From DAOTXL01 sp034435455 (GTDB lineage Bacteria > Chloroflexota > Anaerolineae > JAAYZQ01), in contig DAOTXL010000137.1 of assembly GCA_034435455.1 (NCBI GenBank), forward strand, positions 1 through 64,000: a DNA stretch of 64,000 nucleotides, read 5' to 3'. Position numbers and translations under genes: made by a program. The notes under the pieces are model-generated. The model had not been told where the DNA came from and did not search any database. It was given only the letters and a program-made list of their open reading frames with translations. Shown here one piece after another: positions 25,914 through 33,978 of the stretch (its first letter is position 1; each line of letters opens with the position of its first letter).

Positions 25914-26372
25914 ATGGGGGTGATTCTGTTCGTGTGTACCGGCAACCTGTGCCGCTCACCGATGGCCACCGGCCTGCTTCGCCGACGGCTGGCCGAAAAA
26001 GGGTTAAAAGATCGCTACCAGGTGCGGTGCGCCGGCGTGTGGGCAATGGATGGCAACCCGGCCAGCGAGAAGGCCATTGCCGTCATGGCCGAGCGTGGGA
26101 TTGACATAACCGACCATGTGGCCCATACCATTACCGCTGAAGATGTGGCCGAGGCGGACCTGATCCTGGTGATGGGCCGTGAACATGAGCAGATGATCGG
26201 CAACACCTGGCCTCAATATGCGTGGAAGGTCTACCGCCTCAGCGAGATGGCCGGCAAACGCAAGGACATCGTGGACCCGTATGAGGGGAGCATCGAGGAG
26301 TACCGGGCCTGCGCCAACACCATCGCCGACTATATCGATCGGGGTCTGGAGCGGATCCTGGAGTTGGGGTGA
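25914..26372 (+). CDS. Low-molecular-weight protein-tyrosine phosphatase family
   Basis: 152 residues. The P-loop at residues 8-15 (CTGNLCRS) has the C-x5-R signature of LMW-PTPs, and the general-acid Asp is in VDPYEGS near the C-terminus. The YRL-EMAGKRKDI stretch is typical of the bacterial branch. These enzymes dephosphorylate tyrosine kinases of polysaccharide export (Wzc/BY kinase) or phospho-arginine in Firmicutes. With a large glycan locus next door, the first role is possible, but no BY kinase is in the window. ATG 25914 lies 9 bp after an aggagaga, downstream of a consensus promoter. The frame back to 25782 crosses the promoter and is excluded. Confidence 0.93.
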   Translation: MGVILFVCTGNLCRSPMATGLLRRRLAEKGLKDRYQVRCAGVWAMDGNPASEKAIAVMAERGIDITDHVAHTITAEDVAEADLILVMGREHEQMIGNTWPQYAWKVYRLSEMAGKRKDIVDPYEGSIEEYRACANTIADYIDRGLERILELG

Positions 26373-26389
26373 GAAGGGGGTGGCCGGTA

Positions 26390-27142
26390 TCAGGGCAGGT
26401 TGCGGAGCCGCAGGTAGGTCACCAGGGTGTACCAGGCCATCAGGCCACAGAACAACAGCCCGTACAGGTGATCGCGGTACCCCCCCAGCCGGACGAACCG
26501 CCGCCAGAACTCCCGCAGCGGCATTGTGACATAAGTCCAGGGGTACGCCCGGACCCCCTGGCTGCGGAGGATGTGGGCCTCCAGCCGGGTATAGCGCATC
26601 ATCTTGGCCCGGAACTGGGCGACCGAATCATAGTTGTAGTGGATGAGGGGATTTTGCAGGTAGCCGGCCTCTCCATCCAGGAGCACGGTCTCGTGGACCG
26701 GCCGGGCCGGATCGTAGCGGGCCCGGCCCCGCCGCAGCAGCCGCAGTTGATAGTCGGGATACCACCCCCCGCCGCGCATCCGATGGCCGAGCATGTAGTT
26801 GTGCCGGGGGATCCACCACCCGGCCCGCGTCCCTTCGCCATCGGTGGCGATCGCCTGTTGCACCTCGTGGGCCAGGGCCGGCGTGACCCGCTCGTCGGCG
26901 TCCACGAACAGCACCCAGCCGGCCTCCACTGCCTGGAGCGCCGCGTTCCGTTGCGCGGCAAAGTTGTCCAGGGCTCGCTGCACCACCCGCACCCCGTGCG
27001 CCCGGGCGATCTCGACGGTGCGGTCGGTGCTGAAATCGTCGAACACCAGCCGCTCGTCGGCCCAGGCCAGGCTGTCCAGGCAATCGCCGATGTGGCGTTC
27101 CTCGTTCCTGGTGAGGACGACCGCCGCCAGCCGCCCGGTCAT
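26390..27142 (-). CDS. Family 2 glycosyltransferase (WaaE/KdtX-like)
   Basis: 250 residues. The N-terminus GRLAAVVLTRNEERHIGDCLDSLAWADERLVFDDFSTDRT is the nucleotide-sugar fold of GT2, with the DxD-type motif VLFVDADERV. The following WWIPRHNYMLGHRMRGGGWYPDYQLRLLRRG is characteristic of the WaaE-like branch. A C-terminal hydrophobic segment may associate with the membrane. Its ATG overlaps the stop of the upstream GT2 gene by four bases (27139-27142, ATGA). The frame reads further back to 27418, but that is a shadow of the neighbouring gene. It is the last gene of a three-gene minus-strand run. Confidence 0.9.
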   Translation of the reverse strand: MTGRLAAVVLTRNEERHIGDCLDSLAWADERLVFDDFSTDRTVEIARAHGVRVVQRALDNFAAQRNAALQAVEAGWVLFVDADERVTPALAHEVQQAIATDGEGTRAGWWIPRHNYMLGHRMRGGGWYPDYQLRLLRRGRARYDPARPVHETVLLDGEAGYLQNPLIHYNYDSVAQFRAKMMRYTRLEAHILRSQGVRAYPWTYVTMPLREFWRRFVRLGGYRDHLYGLLFCGLMAWYTLVTYLRLRNLP

Positions 27143-28077
27143 AATGCGGCCACCTCCCGGCAGGCCGCCAGCCGGCCCTGGACCTCGGCGGCATCTATTT
27201 CCCCGCGCCGATAGGCTGCCTGCGCCCGGCGGGCCTCGGCCCACAGCCCCAACCGGACCAGCCACCGTGCCGCCCGGCAAAAGGCGGCGCTGTGATGCTT
27301 CTCGAACATCAGAAAGCGGCTGCGCCACAGGGCGACGAACATCTGGTTGCGGAACTGGCGGGTGCTCTGGGCCACGTGGTGGACGATTTCCGCCTGGGGC
27401 AGGCAGTAGATCGCCCAACCGGCGGCCTTGATGCGCCGGCAGAGGTCGACCTCTTCGCAGTAGATGAAAAAGCGCTCGTCAAAACCGCCCACCTGGGCCA
27501 GTACGTCAGCCCGGACCATCAGCGCCGCGCCCAGCGGATGGTCCACAGGGAAGGGCCGGCCTGCCCGGTACCAACGCCGCGGATAGCGCCCGTTGAGCCG
27601 CGAATCGAGCAGGCGGGGATGGAGGGGAAAGAAATCAAAAAAGATCTGCCACAGGCCGGGAAAGGCAAAGGCCGAGTGCTGGAAGCTGCCGTCGCTGTGG
27701 ACCAGCCGGGCGCCGACTGCGCCAGCGTGGGGCGTCGCATCCAGGAAGCGAACCATCACCCCCAGGGCGTCGCCCAACACGCGCGTGTCGGGGTTCAGGA
27801 ACAGGACGTGGCGGGGGGAGGTCTCCTGGTCCAGGCCCATAGCCTGGAGCGCCAGGTTGTTGCCGGCGGCAAAGCCGGCGTTGCGTTCATGGGCGATGAG
27901 GCGCACGGTCGGGAACGATTCCCGCACCATTGCCGCGCTGCCATCGGCCGAGGCATTGTCCACCACCCATACCTGGCCCTCCAACCCCGACCGGGCCAGT
28001 CCGGTCAGGGCTGAGTCCAGACATTCGGCCAGCAGGCGGCGGGTGTTGTAGCTGACGATGACAATGGCCAGGTCCAT
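27139..28077 (-). CDS. Family 2 glycosyltransferase (rhamnosyltransferase-like)
   Basis: 312 residues. MDLAIVIVSYNTRRLLAECLDSAL and VVDNASADGS form the GT2 N-terminal motifs; VLFLNPDTRV is the DxD-type metal site. PLGAALMVRADVLAQVGGFDERFFIYCEEVDLCRRIKAAGW is the acceptor/catalytic region with the ED-type motif typical of WcaE/RfbF-like rhamnosyltransferases. It sits directly upstream of, and coupled to, another GT2 gene. The sugar specificity is a guess; dTDP-rhamnose use would fit the rhamnose-epimerase-like gene at 57.5 kb. Confidence 0.9.
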   Translation of the reverse strand: MDLAIVIVSYNTRRLLAECLDSALTGLARSGLEGQVWVVDNASADGSAAMVRESFPTVRLIAHERNAGFAAGNNLALQAMGLDQETSPRHVLFLNPDTRVLGDALGVMVRFLDATPHAGAVGARLVHSDGSFQHSAFAFPGLWQIFFDFFPLHPRLLDSRLNGRYPRRWYRAGRPFPVDHPLGAALMVRADVLAQVGGFDERFFIYCEEVDLCRRIKAAGWAIYCLPQAEIVHHVAQSTRQFRNQMFVALWRSRFLMFEKHHSAAFCRAARWLVRLGLWAEARRAQAAYRRGEIDAAEVQGRLAACREVAAL

Positions 28078-28092
28078 CTTGCCGGACAGACT

Positions 28093-29409
28093 CTACGGCT
28101 CGCCGATGTGGATCAACACCCGGTCCACATAGTTGTTCTCGGCGCTGATGCCTACCCACTGGTGGATCAGCGCCCCCCAGGCATAGACCTGGTTGCGGGG
28201 GAAGGGGCCGATCAGTTCGATGCAGCCGGTGACGGTACCGCGCTTGTGGGCATCCAGGAAACATTGCTCATAGCCTTCGATGACCTGGCAACGCAGTTCG
28301 TCGGGCTTGCCCACCGCCCAGCGGTAGGGAAAGTCCAGTTCAGAGGTATCGAATCGAATCCCAAAGCGCCATGCCCCTGGCTGTTCGTAAAAGCTATCGT
28401 CCTTCCTCTCCACGGCCAGCGTATTGTAGTTCTGGTCGCTCCGGTAAAAGGTCCCCGACGGCGGCCCGGAGGTTCGGATCGGCACCTCACCATAGTTCTC
28501 GACAAAAGTGGTAAAGCACAGCGTCGCGCCCAGCGGCAGGTAGAGTTCGGTGCCCTCCAGGCTGCGGAGAGCGTCGCTCCAATAGATTGTGCCGTTGACC
28601 ACCAGGGCGCGGGGCTTGCCGCCGTTTTCGATGGTCAGGGTGTCGCTGGCCACGACATGGTGGCCCACCAGGTCTCGCGCCTCCCCTACGACGATGTAGG
28701 TGCCGTCGGGCGGCGGATTGGCACCCCGGTCCACGCCGCCGTCGTAGTCGTAATAGTGGTAACCGGCCTGTCCGGCCTTGACCGCTCGCTGTTGCTCCTC
28801 CAGCGGATAGTGGAGGTCCGGGTTGTTGGGATCGTAGAGGTAGACCAGGACGCTTTCCACATCTTTGTTGAGGTAGTAGGACACCCCGGTGCGGTCGGCC
28901 AGGCCATCCTGGTTGGGGGTGAACACCGGGAGGGTGACGCCGAACCGGCGCAGTTCGGGCACGGTGGTGTCGCCGCCCTGAAGCGTAATCTGACCCTCGA
29001 CGCGCTCTGTCTGGCCGTCGTCGCCGCGGGCCTCGATCACCCAGGTATAGACTCCGTCGGGCAACACCCAGCTTGTCACCCACTGCCGGCTATATTCGTT
29101 CTGCAACCAGTAGGGCTGGTGGACCGTGCCTCCCCACTGGACGCGGTAATCGCCCGCCGAGCGGGACCGCTCCTGGCGGAAGTAGAAACGTTGGCCATCG
29201 GTGCTCTCAAAGTAGATGGAGATGGCCGCGTTGCGCGACAGGGTGTAGGTGATGTTGGTCGCGTCGTCGGTGCCGTCGGCGTTGGGGGAGATGACATTGG
29301 GCGAGACCGAGACATTGGAGAGCAAAGGGCGGAGGTGGCAGCCGCCCAGCCCCAGGCAGAAGAGCAGCAGGGCCGTCAGGATTCCGAATTGCACACGGTT
29401 CGTACTCAT
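28093..29409 (-). CDS. Lipoprotein with FlgD-like Ig domain
   Basis: 438 residues from the ATG at 29409. The signal sequence ends with lipobox LGGC (Cys about residue 21), so it should be lipid-anchored outside the membrane. The next segment (SVSPNVISPNADGTDDATNITYTLSRNAAISIYF) is the FlgD-like or gliding-motility C-terminal Ig pattern, and a related pattern recurs (FTPNQDGLADRTGVSYYL). The C-terminal 150 residues are not recognised. The frame reads back to 29622 but crosses the promoter. It heads a run with two GT2 genes (15-bp gap), with a clear promoter at 29419-29447. Confidence 0.8.
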   Translation of the reverse strand: MSTNRVQFGILTALLLFCLGLGGCHLRPLLSNVSVSPNVISPNADGTDDATNITYTLSRNAAISIYFESTDGQRFYFRQERSRSAGDYRVQWGGTVHQPYWLQNEYSRQWVTSWVLPDGVYTWVIEARGDDGQTERVEGQITLQGGDTTVPELRRFGVTLPVFTPNQDGLADRTGVSYYLNKDVESVLVYLYDPNNPDLHYPLEEQQRAVKAGQAGYHYYDYDGGVDRGANPPPDGTYIVVGEARDLVGHHVVASDTLTIENGGKPRALVVNGTIYWSDALRSLEGTELYLPLGATLCFTTFVENYGEVPIRTSGPPSGTFYRSDQNYNTLAVERKDDSFYEQPGAWRFGIRFDTSELDFPYRWAVGKPDELRCQVIEGYEQCFLDAHKRGTVTGCIELIGPFPRNQVYAWGALIHQWVGISAENNYVDRVLIHIGEP

Positions 29410-29418
29410 AGCGACGCT

Positions 29419-29447
29419 AGTGTACCAGAAGGAAAGAGGTTCGTCAA
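29419..29447 (-). promoter_or_regulatory. Promoter of the lipoprotein/GT2 run
   Basis: On the minus strand, TTGACG (29447-29442), 17-bp spacer ending in TGG, TACACT (29424-29419). The -10 ends 9 bp before the ATG, so the leader is about two bases and the mRNA may be nearly leaderless. Confidence 0.7.
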
Positions 29448-29483
29448 GTCGGCCAATGGAGAAGAATGGGCCGATCCACCGAC

Positions 29484-29512
29484 TTGAGGATCCTGCAAGA
29501 TCGTGGTACAAT
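29484..29512 (+). promoter_or_regulatory. Promoter of the aminotransferase gene
   Basis: TTGAGG (29484-29489), 17-bp spacer ending in TGG, TACAAT (29507-29512), divergent from the lipoprotein promoter. AGGAGGAGGGG follows before the ATG. Confidence 0.75.
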
Positions 29513-29536
29513 GTCTCGCCGAGACAGGAGGAGGGG

Positions 29537-30805
29537 ATGACATTCATTGGACAGCGGCCCAAGACAGAAAGCATTGCCTGGTTCCACGACCACGTGTCGT
29601 CGGGTAAAGCGGCCTTTTTCACCCAATATGGCCTGGATTTCGTGCCGGGCCGTCGCCAGGGGGTCTACCTGTGGGATGTAGAGAGCGGCAAACGCCTGAT
29701 CAATTGCCACTGCAACGGCGGTGTCTTTAACCTGGGCCACCGCCATCCTGCCCTCGTCGAAACCCTCAAGGGGGCCCTCGACGAGCTGGACATCGGCAAC
29801 CACCATCTGCTGTCCGAGATGCGGGCGGCGCTGGGCAGACGCCTGGCGGAACTGGCCCCCGGCGATCTGCCTTATACCACCTTTGCGGTGGGCGGTGGCG
29901 AGGCGATCGATTTTGCCCTCAAGCTGGCCCGCGCCCACACCCGTCGCCCCGGCATTATCTCCGCCAGGGGCGGCTATCATGGCCACACCGGCCTGGCCCT
30001 GGCCGCCGGCGACCCTCAGTACCGCGAGCCGTTCGGCCCGCTGGCCCCTGGCTTTGTCCAGGCGCCCTTTGGCGATGTGGCGGCCCTCGCCGCCGCCATG
30101 GGTGACGATACCGCCGCCGTCATCCTGGAGACGGTGCCGGCCACCCTGGGGATGCCCATCGCCCCGCCCGACTATTTTGCCGAGCTGCGCGCCCTGTGCG
30201 ACCGCCACGGGGCATTGCTCATCGCCGACGAGGTGCAGAGCGGCCTGGGGCGCACCGGCCGGCTGTGGGCCATCGAGCACTGGGGCGTCGCGCCCGACAT
30301 TCTGGTTACCGGCAAGGGGCTGAGCGGCGGCCTGTATCCCATTGCCGCCACCTGCTATCGCGCCGAACTCAACGCCTTTCTGCACGAAAACCCCTTCATC
30401 CATGTCTCGACCTTTGGCGGGGCCGAGGTGGGCTGTGCGGTGGCCCTGAAGGTGCTGGAGATGAGCGCCGAACCGGCCTTCCTGGACCGGGTCAACGAAC
30501 TGGCCGACCGCCTGGCCGGCGGTTTTGAGCAGTTGCAGGCCCGTTACCCCGAAACGCTGGTCGAGGTCCGACAACTGGGCCTGATGATCGGCCTGGTCTT
30601 TCCCGATGAGAGCTGCGGCCCGTTCATGACCAGGCTCTTGTTCGACCAGGGGGTGCTGGCCATCTATGCCAATAACGACCCGCGTGTCCTCCAGTTCCTG
30701 CCGCCGCTGATCATGGACGACCTGGAGGCGGAAGAGGCGTTGGGCGCTCTGGACCGCGCCCTGGCGGCCCTCAGCCAGATGCGTGGCTGGGCCATCCACC
30801 ACTGA
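29537..30805 (+). CDS. Class III PLP-dependent aminotransferase
   Basis: 422 residues. The fold-type I class III signature is clear: GGVFNLGHRHPALVETLK, VGGGEAIDFALKLARAHT (phosphate-binding region), LIADEVQSGLGRTGRLWAIEHWGVAPDILVTGKGLSGG with the PLP lysine near residue 260, and a C-terminal small domain. Known members include acetylornithine/ornithine and 4-aminobutyrate aminotransferases; the substrate cannot be fixed here. The ATG follows AGGAGGAGGGG at close spacing. The kinase-like gene 97 bp downstream may be in the same transcript. Confidence 0.9.
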   Translation: MTFIGQRPKTESIAWFHDHVSSGKAAFFTQYGLDFVPGRRQGVYLWDVESGKRLINCHCNGGVFNLGHRHPALVETLKGALDELDIGNHHLLSEMRAALGRRLAELAPGDLPYTTFAVGGGEAIDFALKLARAHTRRPGIISARGGYHGHTGLALAAGDPQYREPFGPLAPGFVQAPFGDVAALAAAMGDDTAAVILETVPATLGMPIAPPDYFAELRALCDRHGALLIADEVQSGLGRTGRLWAIEHWGVAPDILVTGKGLSGGLYPIAATCYRAELNAFLHENPFIHVSTFGGAEVGCAVALKVLEMSAEPAFLDRVNELADRLAGGFEQLQARYPETLVEVRQLGLMIGLVFPDESCGPFMTRLLFDQGVLAIYANNDPRVLQFLPPLIMDDLEAEEALGALDRALAALSQMRGWAIHH

Positions 30806-30815
30806 TTTCCATAGG

Positions 30816-30868
30816 GGGCGGGGGGACGGGTGGGGTTCCCCCGCCGTACGGGTGGGGTCCCCCCGCCC
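30816..30868 (+). terminator. GC-rich inverted repeat between aminotransferase and next gene
   Basis: GGGCGGGGGGAC (30816-30827) pairs perfectly with GTCCCCCCGCCC (30857-30868) across a 29-nt region that also holds short repeats of acgggtgggg. It could be an attenuator or terminator without a T-run. Confidence 0.4.
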
Positions 30869-30902
30869 GCACCCTCCACGAAAACGGGAGGTGAGGGGGA
30901 GG

Positions 30903-31883
30903 TTGTCGCAAATAGACCGGGTTCGCCTCCAACGTCGCGTCCTGGGCTGGGGCGAGATCAGCACTGTGGTCGAGATCGCCGGCCTGCAGGTCACCGGTTG
31001 GCGCCATCCCGTTACCGGCGCGCCGATGCCCGTCGTCTATAAAAAGATGCCGCCCTTCCTCAGCCGCGCCGATGCCGAAGAGTTTGTCCGGCGCTACCTG
31101 GAGTACAACACCTGTCTCCGCGATGAGATCGGCATTGCCGTACCCCACTTTGCCGCCCGCGTGACCGAACCGGAACCGGGTCGGGTGCAGGTCTTTGTCA
31201 TCCAGGAGCGGGTGGATCCGGCTTCGGTAGGCCACGAGATCCTGCGCACCATCAGCCCTCCGGCTGCCGAACGGCTGTACTCGGCCATCCTGCGCCAGTA
31301 TGAAAAGCTCTTCCGCTACAACCGGTCCCATGCCGCCGATGGCTACCAGGTGGGGCTGGATGGTCAGATCCCCAATTGGGCGGTGGTCGGTTATGGCGGC
31401 GACCCCGAGGCCCTGACCGGGGAGGAACCGCTGCTCTACCTGGATACCAATGTGCCGATGATCCGCATCGGCGGGCGGGATGTGGTCCGCACCGATCTCT
31501 ACTTCCAGGCCCTGCCCGGCGCGGCCCGGTGGCTCATCAAACGGCTCAAGATTGACCAGGAGGTGATGGACCGCTATTTTCAGGTGCGGATCATCCTGCT
31601 CGACTTTTTGGGCAACCTTCTGGTCCGCCACCGGCCCGATCTGGTGCCCCCTCTCCTGGCGCTGACCAACCAGGCGCTGGCCGGCCCTCTGGCGGCGGGT
31701 GGTTTTGCGCCCCTGACCCTGGCGGAGGTGGAAACGTATTACCGCTCTGATGTGGCTACCTGGCGGTTGTGGCGTTCGCTCAAACTGCTGGGGGCGATCT
31801 CCGATGGCCTCAGCAGCCGGGAGTGGGGTGTGCTGCGCCGCCTGCCTGAATTTTACCGCATCTGGACGCAGCCGATCTTTTGA
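30903..31883 (+). CDS. Uncharacterised protein, possibly kinase-like
   Basis: 326 residues from the TTG at 30903, which has gggaggtgagggggagg just before it; a GTG at 30891 is the alternative. I do not recognise the family with confidence. Features that recall protein-kinase-like or aminoglycoside-phosphotransferase folds are a conserved-looking VVYKKMPPFL (Lys after a beta strand), an acidic region EEFVRRYLEYNTCLRDEIGIAVP, and YLDTNVPMIRIGGRD, which resembles a catalytic/metal loop. It is hydrophilic and presumably cytosolic. It follows the aminotransferase in the same direction. It converges with the GT39-like gene, with a 15-bp gap between stops. Confidence 0.6.
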   Translation: MSQIDRVRLQRRVLGWGEISTVVEIAGLQVTGWRHPVTGAPMPVVYKKMPPFLSRADAEEFVRRYLEYNTCLRDEIGIAVPHFAARVTEPEPGRVQVFVIQERVDPASVGHEILRTISPPAAERLYSAILRQYEKLFRYNRSHAADGYQVGLDGQIPNWAVVGYGGDPEALTGEEPLLYLDTNVPMIRIGGRDVVRTDLYFQALPGAARWLIKRLKIDQEVMDRYFQVRIILLDFLGNLLVRHRPDLVPPLLALTNQALAGPLAAGGFAPLTLAEVETYYRSDVATWRLWRSLKLLGAISDGLSSREWGVLRRLPEFYRIWTQPIF

Positions 31884-31898
31884 CCCCCTGGAGGCGGT

Positions 31899-33962
31899 TC
31901 AGGGCAATCCGACCGCCACGGGCTCCAGGACCACCTCCGTGCTGCCGCCTCCCTCCAGCTTTAGCAGCCGCTCCTGCCCCTCGTCGGTCCATTCGCTCAG
32001 GGAGACGAGGAGCGTATAGTCGCCCGGCGGCAGCCCGGCGGGGAGGGACAGGGTGTGCTCGTCATGCACGGCGTGGCCGCCCGGCCAGGCAAGCACCGCC
32101 ACCTCTCCCGACCAGGGTGGCTCGCTCCATTCGGCGGCGATGTGGCCGGCCCCGTCCACCAGCCGGATGGTGACCTCCATCTGGTGGTGGATGGAGACGA
32201 TCAGGCTCCAATAGAGGGTCAGGTGCAGCCGGTCGGCAGCCGGGTCCAGATCGTAGCCGATCAGGTGGACACGGTGCTCGAAATTCAGCTCCAGCGGCTG
32301 CTGGATAGGGGGCGCGGCATCCAGCTCCTGGCGTGGTACGCGATAGACCCAGGCATAATCCAGGTCGTTGAGATGGGCTGTATATTCCGGCTGGCGGGGC
32401 AGGAAAAAGTCCAGCACCAGGGGGTAAAGGTCCCGCTGCACCTGGCCCAGTGTGACGACCACATAGTCCGCTTCGACCGGAACGCCCCCAAAACTCCCCC
32501 AGCCAGGTGCCTGGGTGTGGCCCTTGAAATACGCCTGAAACACGGTCGGATAGAAACTCAGGACCCACAGATCCTCTGCGCCCGGTTTGGCGTTGAGATA
32601 GTCGGCTACTCGATCCGGCGCGCCACCGCTGCCCACGGTAAACAGTTGCGCTGCCCGTGGCCCACCCCCCAACAGGGGGTTAAAGTAGGTTCCGAAATCG
32701 GGGGCCAGGCGCAGCCAGGAGATGGCCGGCAACAGGACCGCTCCGGCGACCACGGCCAGGCGCAGGGTCTCCGGCACAGGCCGGCCCCACCGACGGGCGA
32801 GCAGGCCGCTCAGCCAGCGGGCGACGACCGCCAGGCTGACCCCGGCCAGGACGGAGAAGGCCGAGACGACCGGCACCAGGTAGCGGTCCAGTTTGTGGGA
32901 GGCCAGCGACATCTGGATGAAATAAAAGGCCGGATAGGCCAGGCCCAGCAGCCAGGCCGTGCGCTGCTGCACCGACAGCCTGCGCCAGGCTATGCCCAAC
33001 ACTATCGGGGTAAAGGCAACCAGAGCCAGGGTCAAAGGCCGCAGCCGGAAGAGCAGGATCAGCGGGTAATAGAGCATCCCCGGATCCTCCTGGATCACAC
33101 GCCCCAGGAAAAAAGTCGGCAACGGATGGGGGTTCTCCACCGAGCGCCACACCCCACCGATCAGCCTGGCGACCGCCGCCGCCGGTTTCACCCACATTGC
33201 CGGCCACAAGACGACCACGGCCAGGGCCAGCAGGCTCAGCCAGGCCAGCCAGGCCAGGGCAATGTGGAGCAGCCGTGGCTTCCACCCCCGGCCGAAGCAC
33301 CCGCCGGTCAGGAAATGGACCCCGGCAGCCAGCAGGCTGAAGGGGATCAGATAGAGGGCCGCCGTGCGGGTGAGCAGGGCCAGCCCACCGACCAGCCCGC
33401 TGCCGACCAGAAAGGGCCATCGTCGCGGCGGGCGAAGGTAGTTGAGCCACAGGAGCGCGGCGATGAGCATCAGGCTGGCCTGGGTCAGGTCGAGGTGAAT
33501 GGTGTGAGCAAAGGCCAGGTAGAAGGGCTCCAGGGCCAACAGCCAGGCGGCGTAGAACCCCGCCTCCCGGCCGGCCAGGCGGCGAACCAGGCCATACACC
33601 GCCAGCACCGTCAGCACCGAAAGCAGGACCGGAAAGGCCAGGGCGGTGCGGGCCAGGTCGGCCATGGGCAGGGTCCCTGCGGCCTGCCAGGTCCGCAACC
33701 GGGCCAGCCCGTAGCGGATAGATAGCGCCGCCCCAAAGCCCCAGGCCGGCACGACACCCGGGTGAAAGGCTCCCAAAGTCGTCGCCCAATCCCCCCGCGC
33801 CAGCGCATCGTAAAAGGCCGCCGACCGCTCCAGCCAGCGGATCTCGTCGGGGTTGCTCATGGGACCGAAAGCCATCACGCGGGGGATCAGGGCCACCAGC
33901 AGGAGCAGGAGCGGAAGCCCTCCGTTCCACAGCCAGCGCCGCCGCCGAGCTTCTGTTTCCAT
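31899..33962 (-). CDS. GT-C membrane glycosyltransferase with one C-terminal beta-sandwich module
   Basis: 687 residues. The N-terminal TM helix is followed by an outer loop with PMSNPDEIRWLERSAAFYDAL (acidic residues in the GT39-type position). About a dozen TM segments follow, then a soluble region of about 200 residues. The last 110 residues (HLIGYDL...LHLTLYWSLIV...LPPGDYTLLVSL) are one copy of a beta-sandwich module that also occurs in three other GT-C genes here. GAGGAG lies 3 bases upstream of the ATG. It is 16 bp downstream of the next GT-C gene, in the same run. Likely a polyprenyl-phosphate-sugar dependent transferase at the outer membrane face; the acceptor is unknown. Confidence 0.83.
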   Translation of the reverse strand: METEARRRRWLWNGGLPLLLLLVALIPRVMAFGPMSNPDEIRWLERSAAFYDALARGDWATTLGAFHPGVVPAWGFGAALSIRYGLARLRTWQAAGTLPMADLARTALAFPVLLSVLTVLAVYGLVRRLAGREAGFYAAWLLALEPFYLAFAHTIHLDLTQASLMLIAALLWLNYLRPPRRWPFLVGSGLVGGLALLTRTAALYLIPFSLLAAGVHFLTGGCFGRGWKPRLLHIALAWLAWLSLLALAVVVLWPAMWVKPAAAVARLIGGVWRSVENPHPLPTFFLGRVIQEDPGMLYYPLILLFRLRPLTLALVAFTPIVLGIAWRRLSVQQRTAWLLGLAYPAFYFIQMSLASHKLDRYLVPVVSAFSVLAGVSLAVVARWLSGLLARRWGRPVPETLRLAVVAGAVLLPAISWLRLAPDFGTYFNPLLGGGPRAAQLFTVGSGGAPDRVADYLNAKPGAEDLWVLSFYPTVFQAYFKGHTQAPGWGSFGGVPVEADYVVVTLGQVQRDLYPLVLDFFLPRQPEYTAHLNDLDYAWVYRVPRQELDAAPPIQQPLELNFEHRVHLIGYDLDPAADRLHLTLYWSLIVSIHHQMEVTIRLVDGAGHIAAEWSEPPWSGEVAVLAWPGGHAVHDEHTLSLPAGLPPGDYTLLVSLSEWTDEGQERLLKLEGGGSTEVVLEPVAVGLP

Positions 33963-33978
33963 CGTCTCCTCGTCGCTT

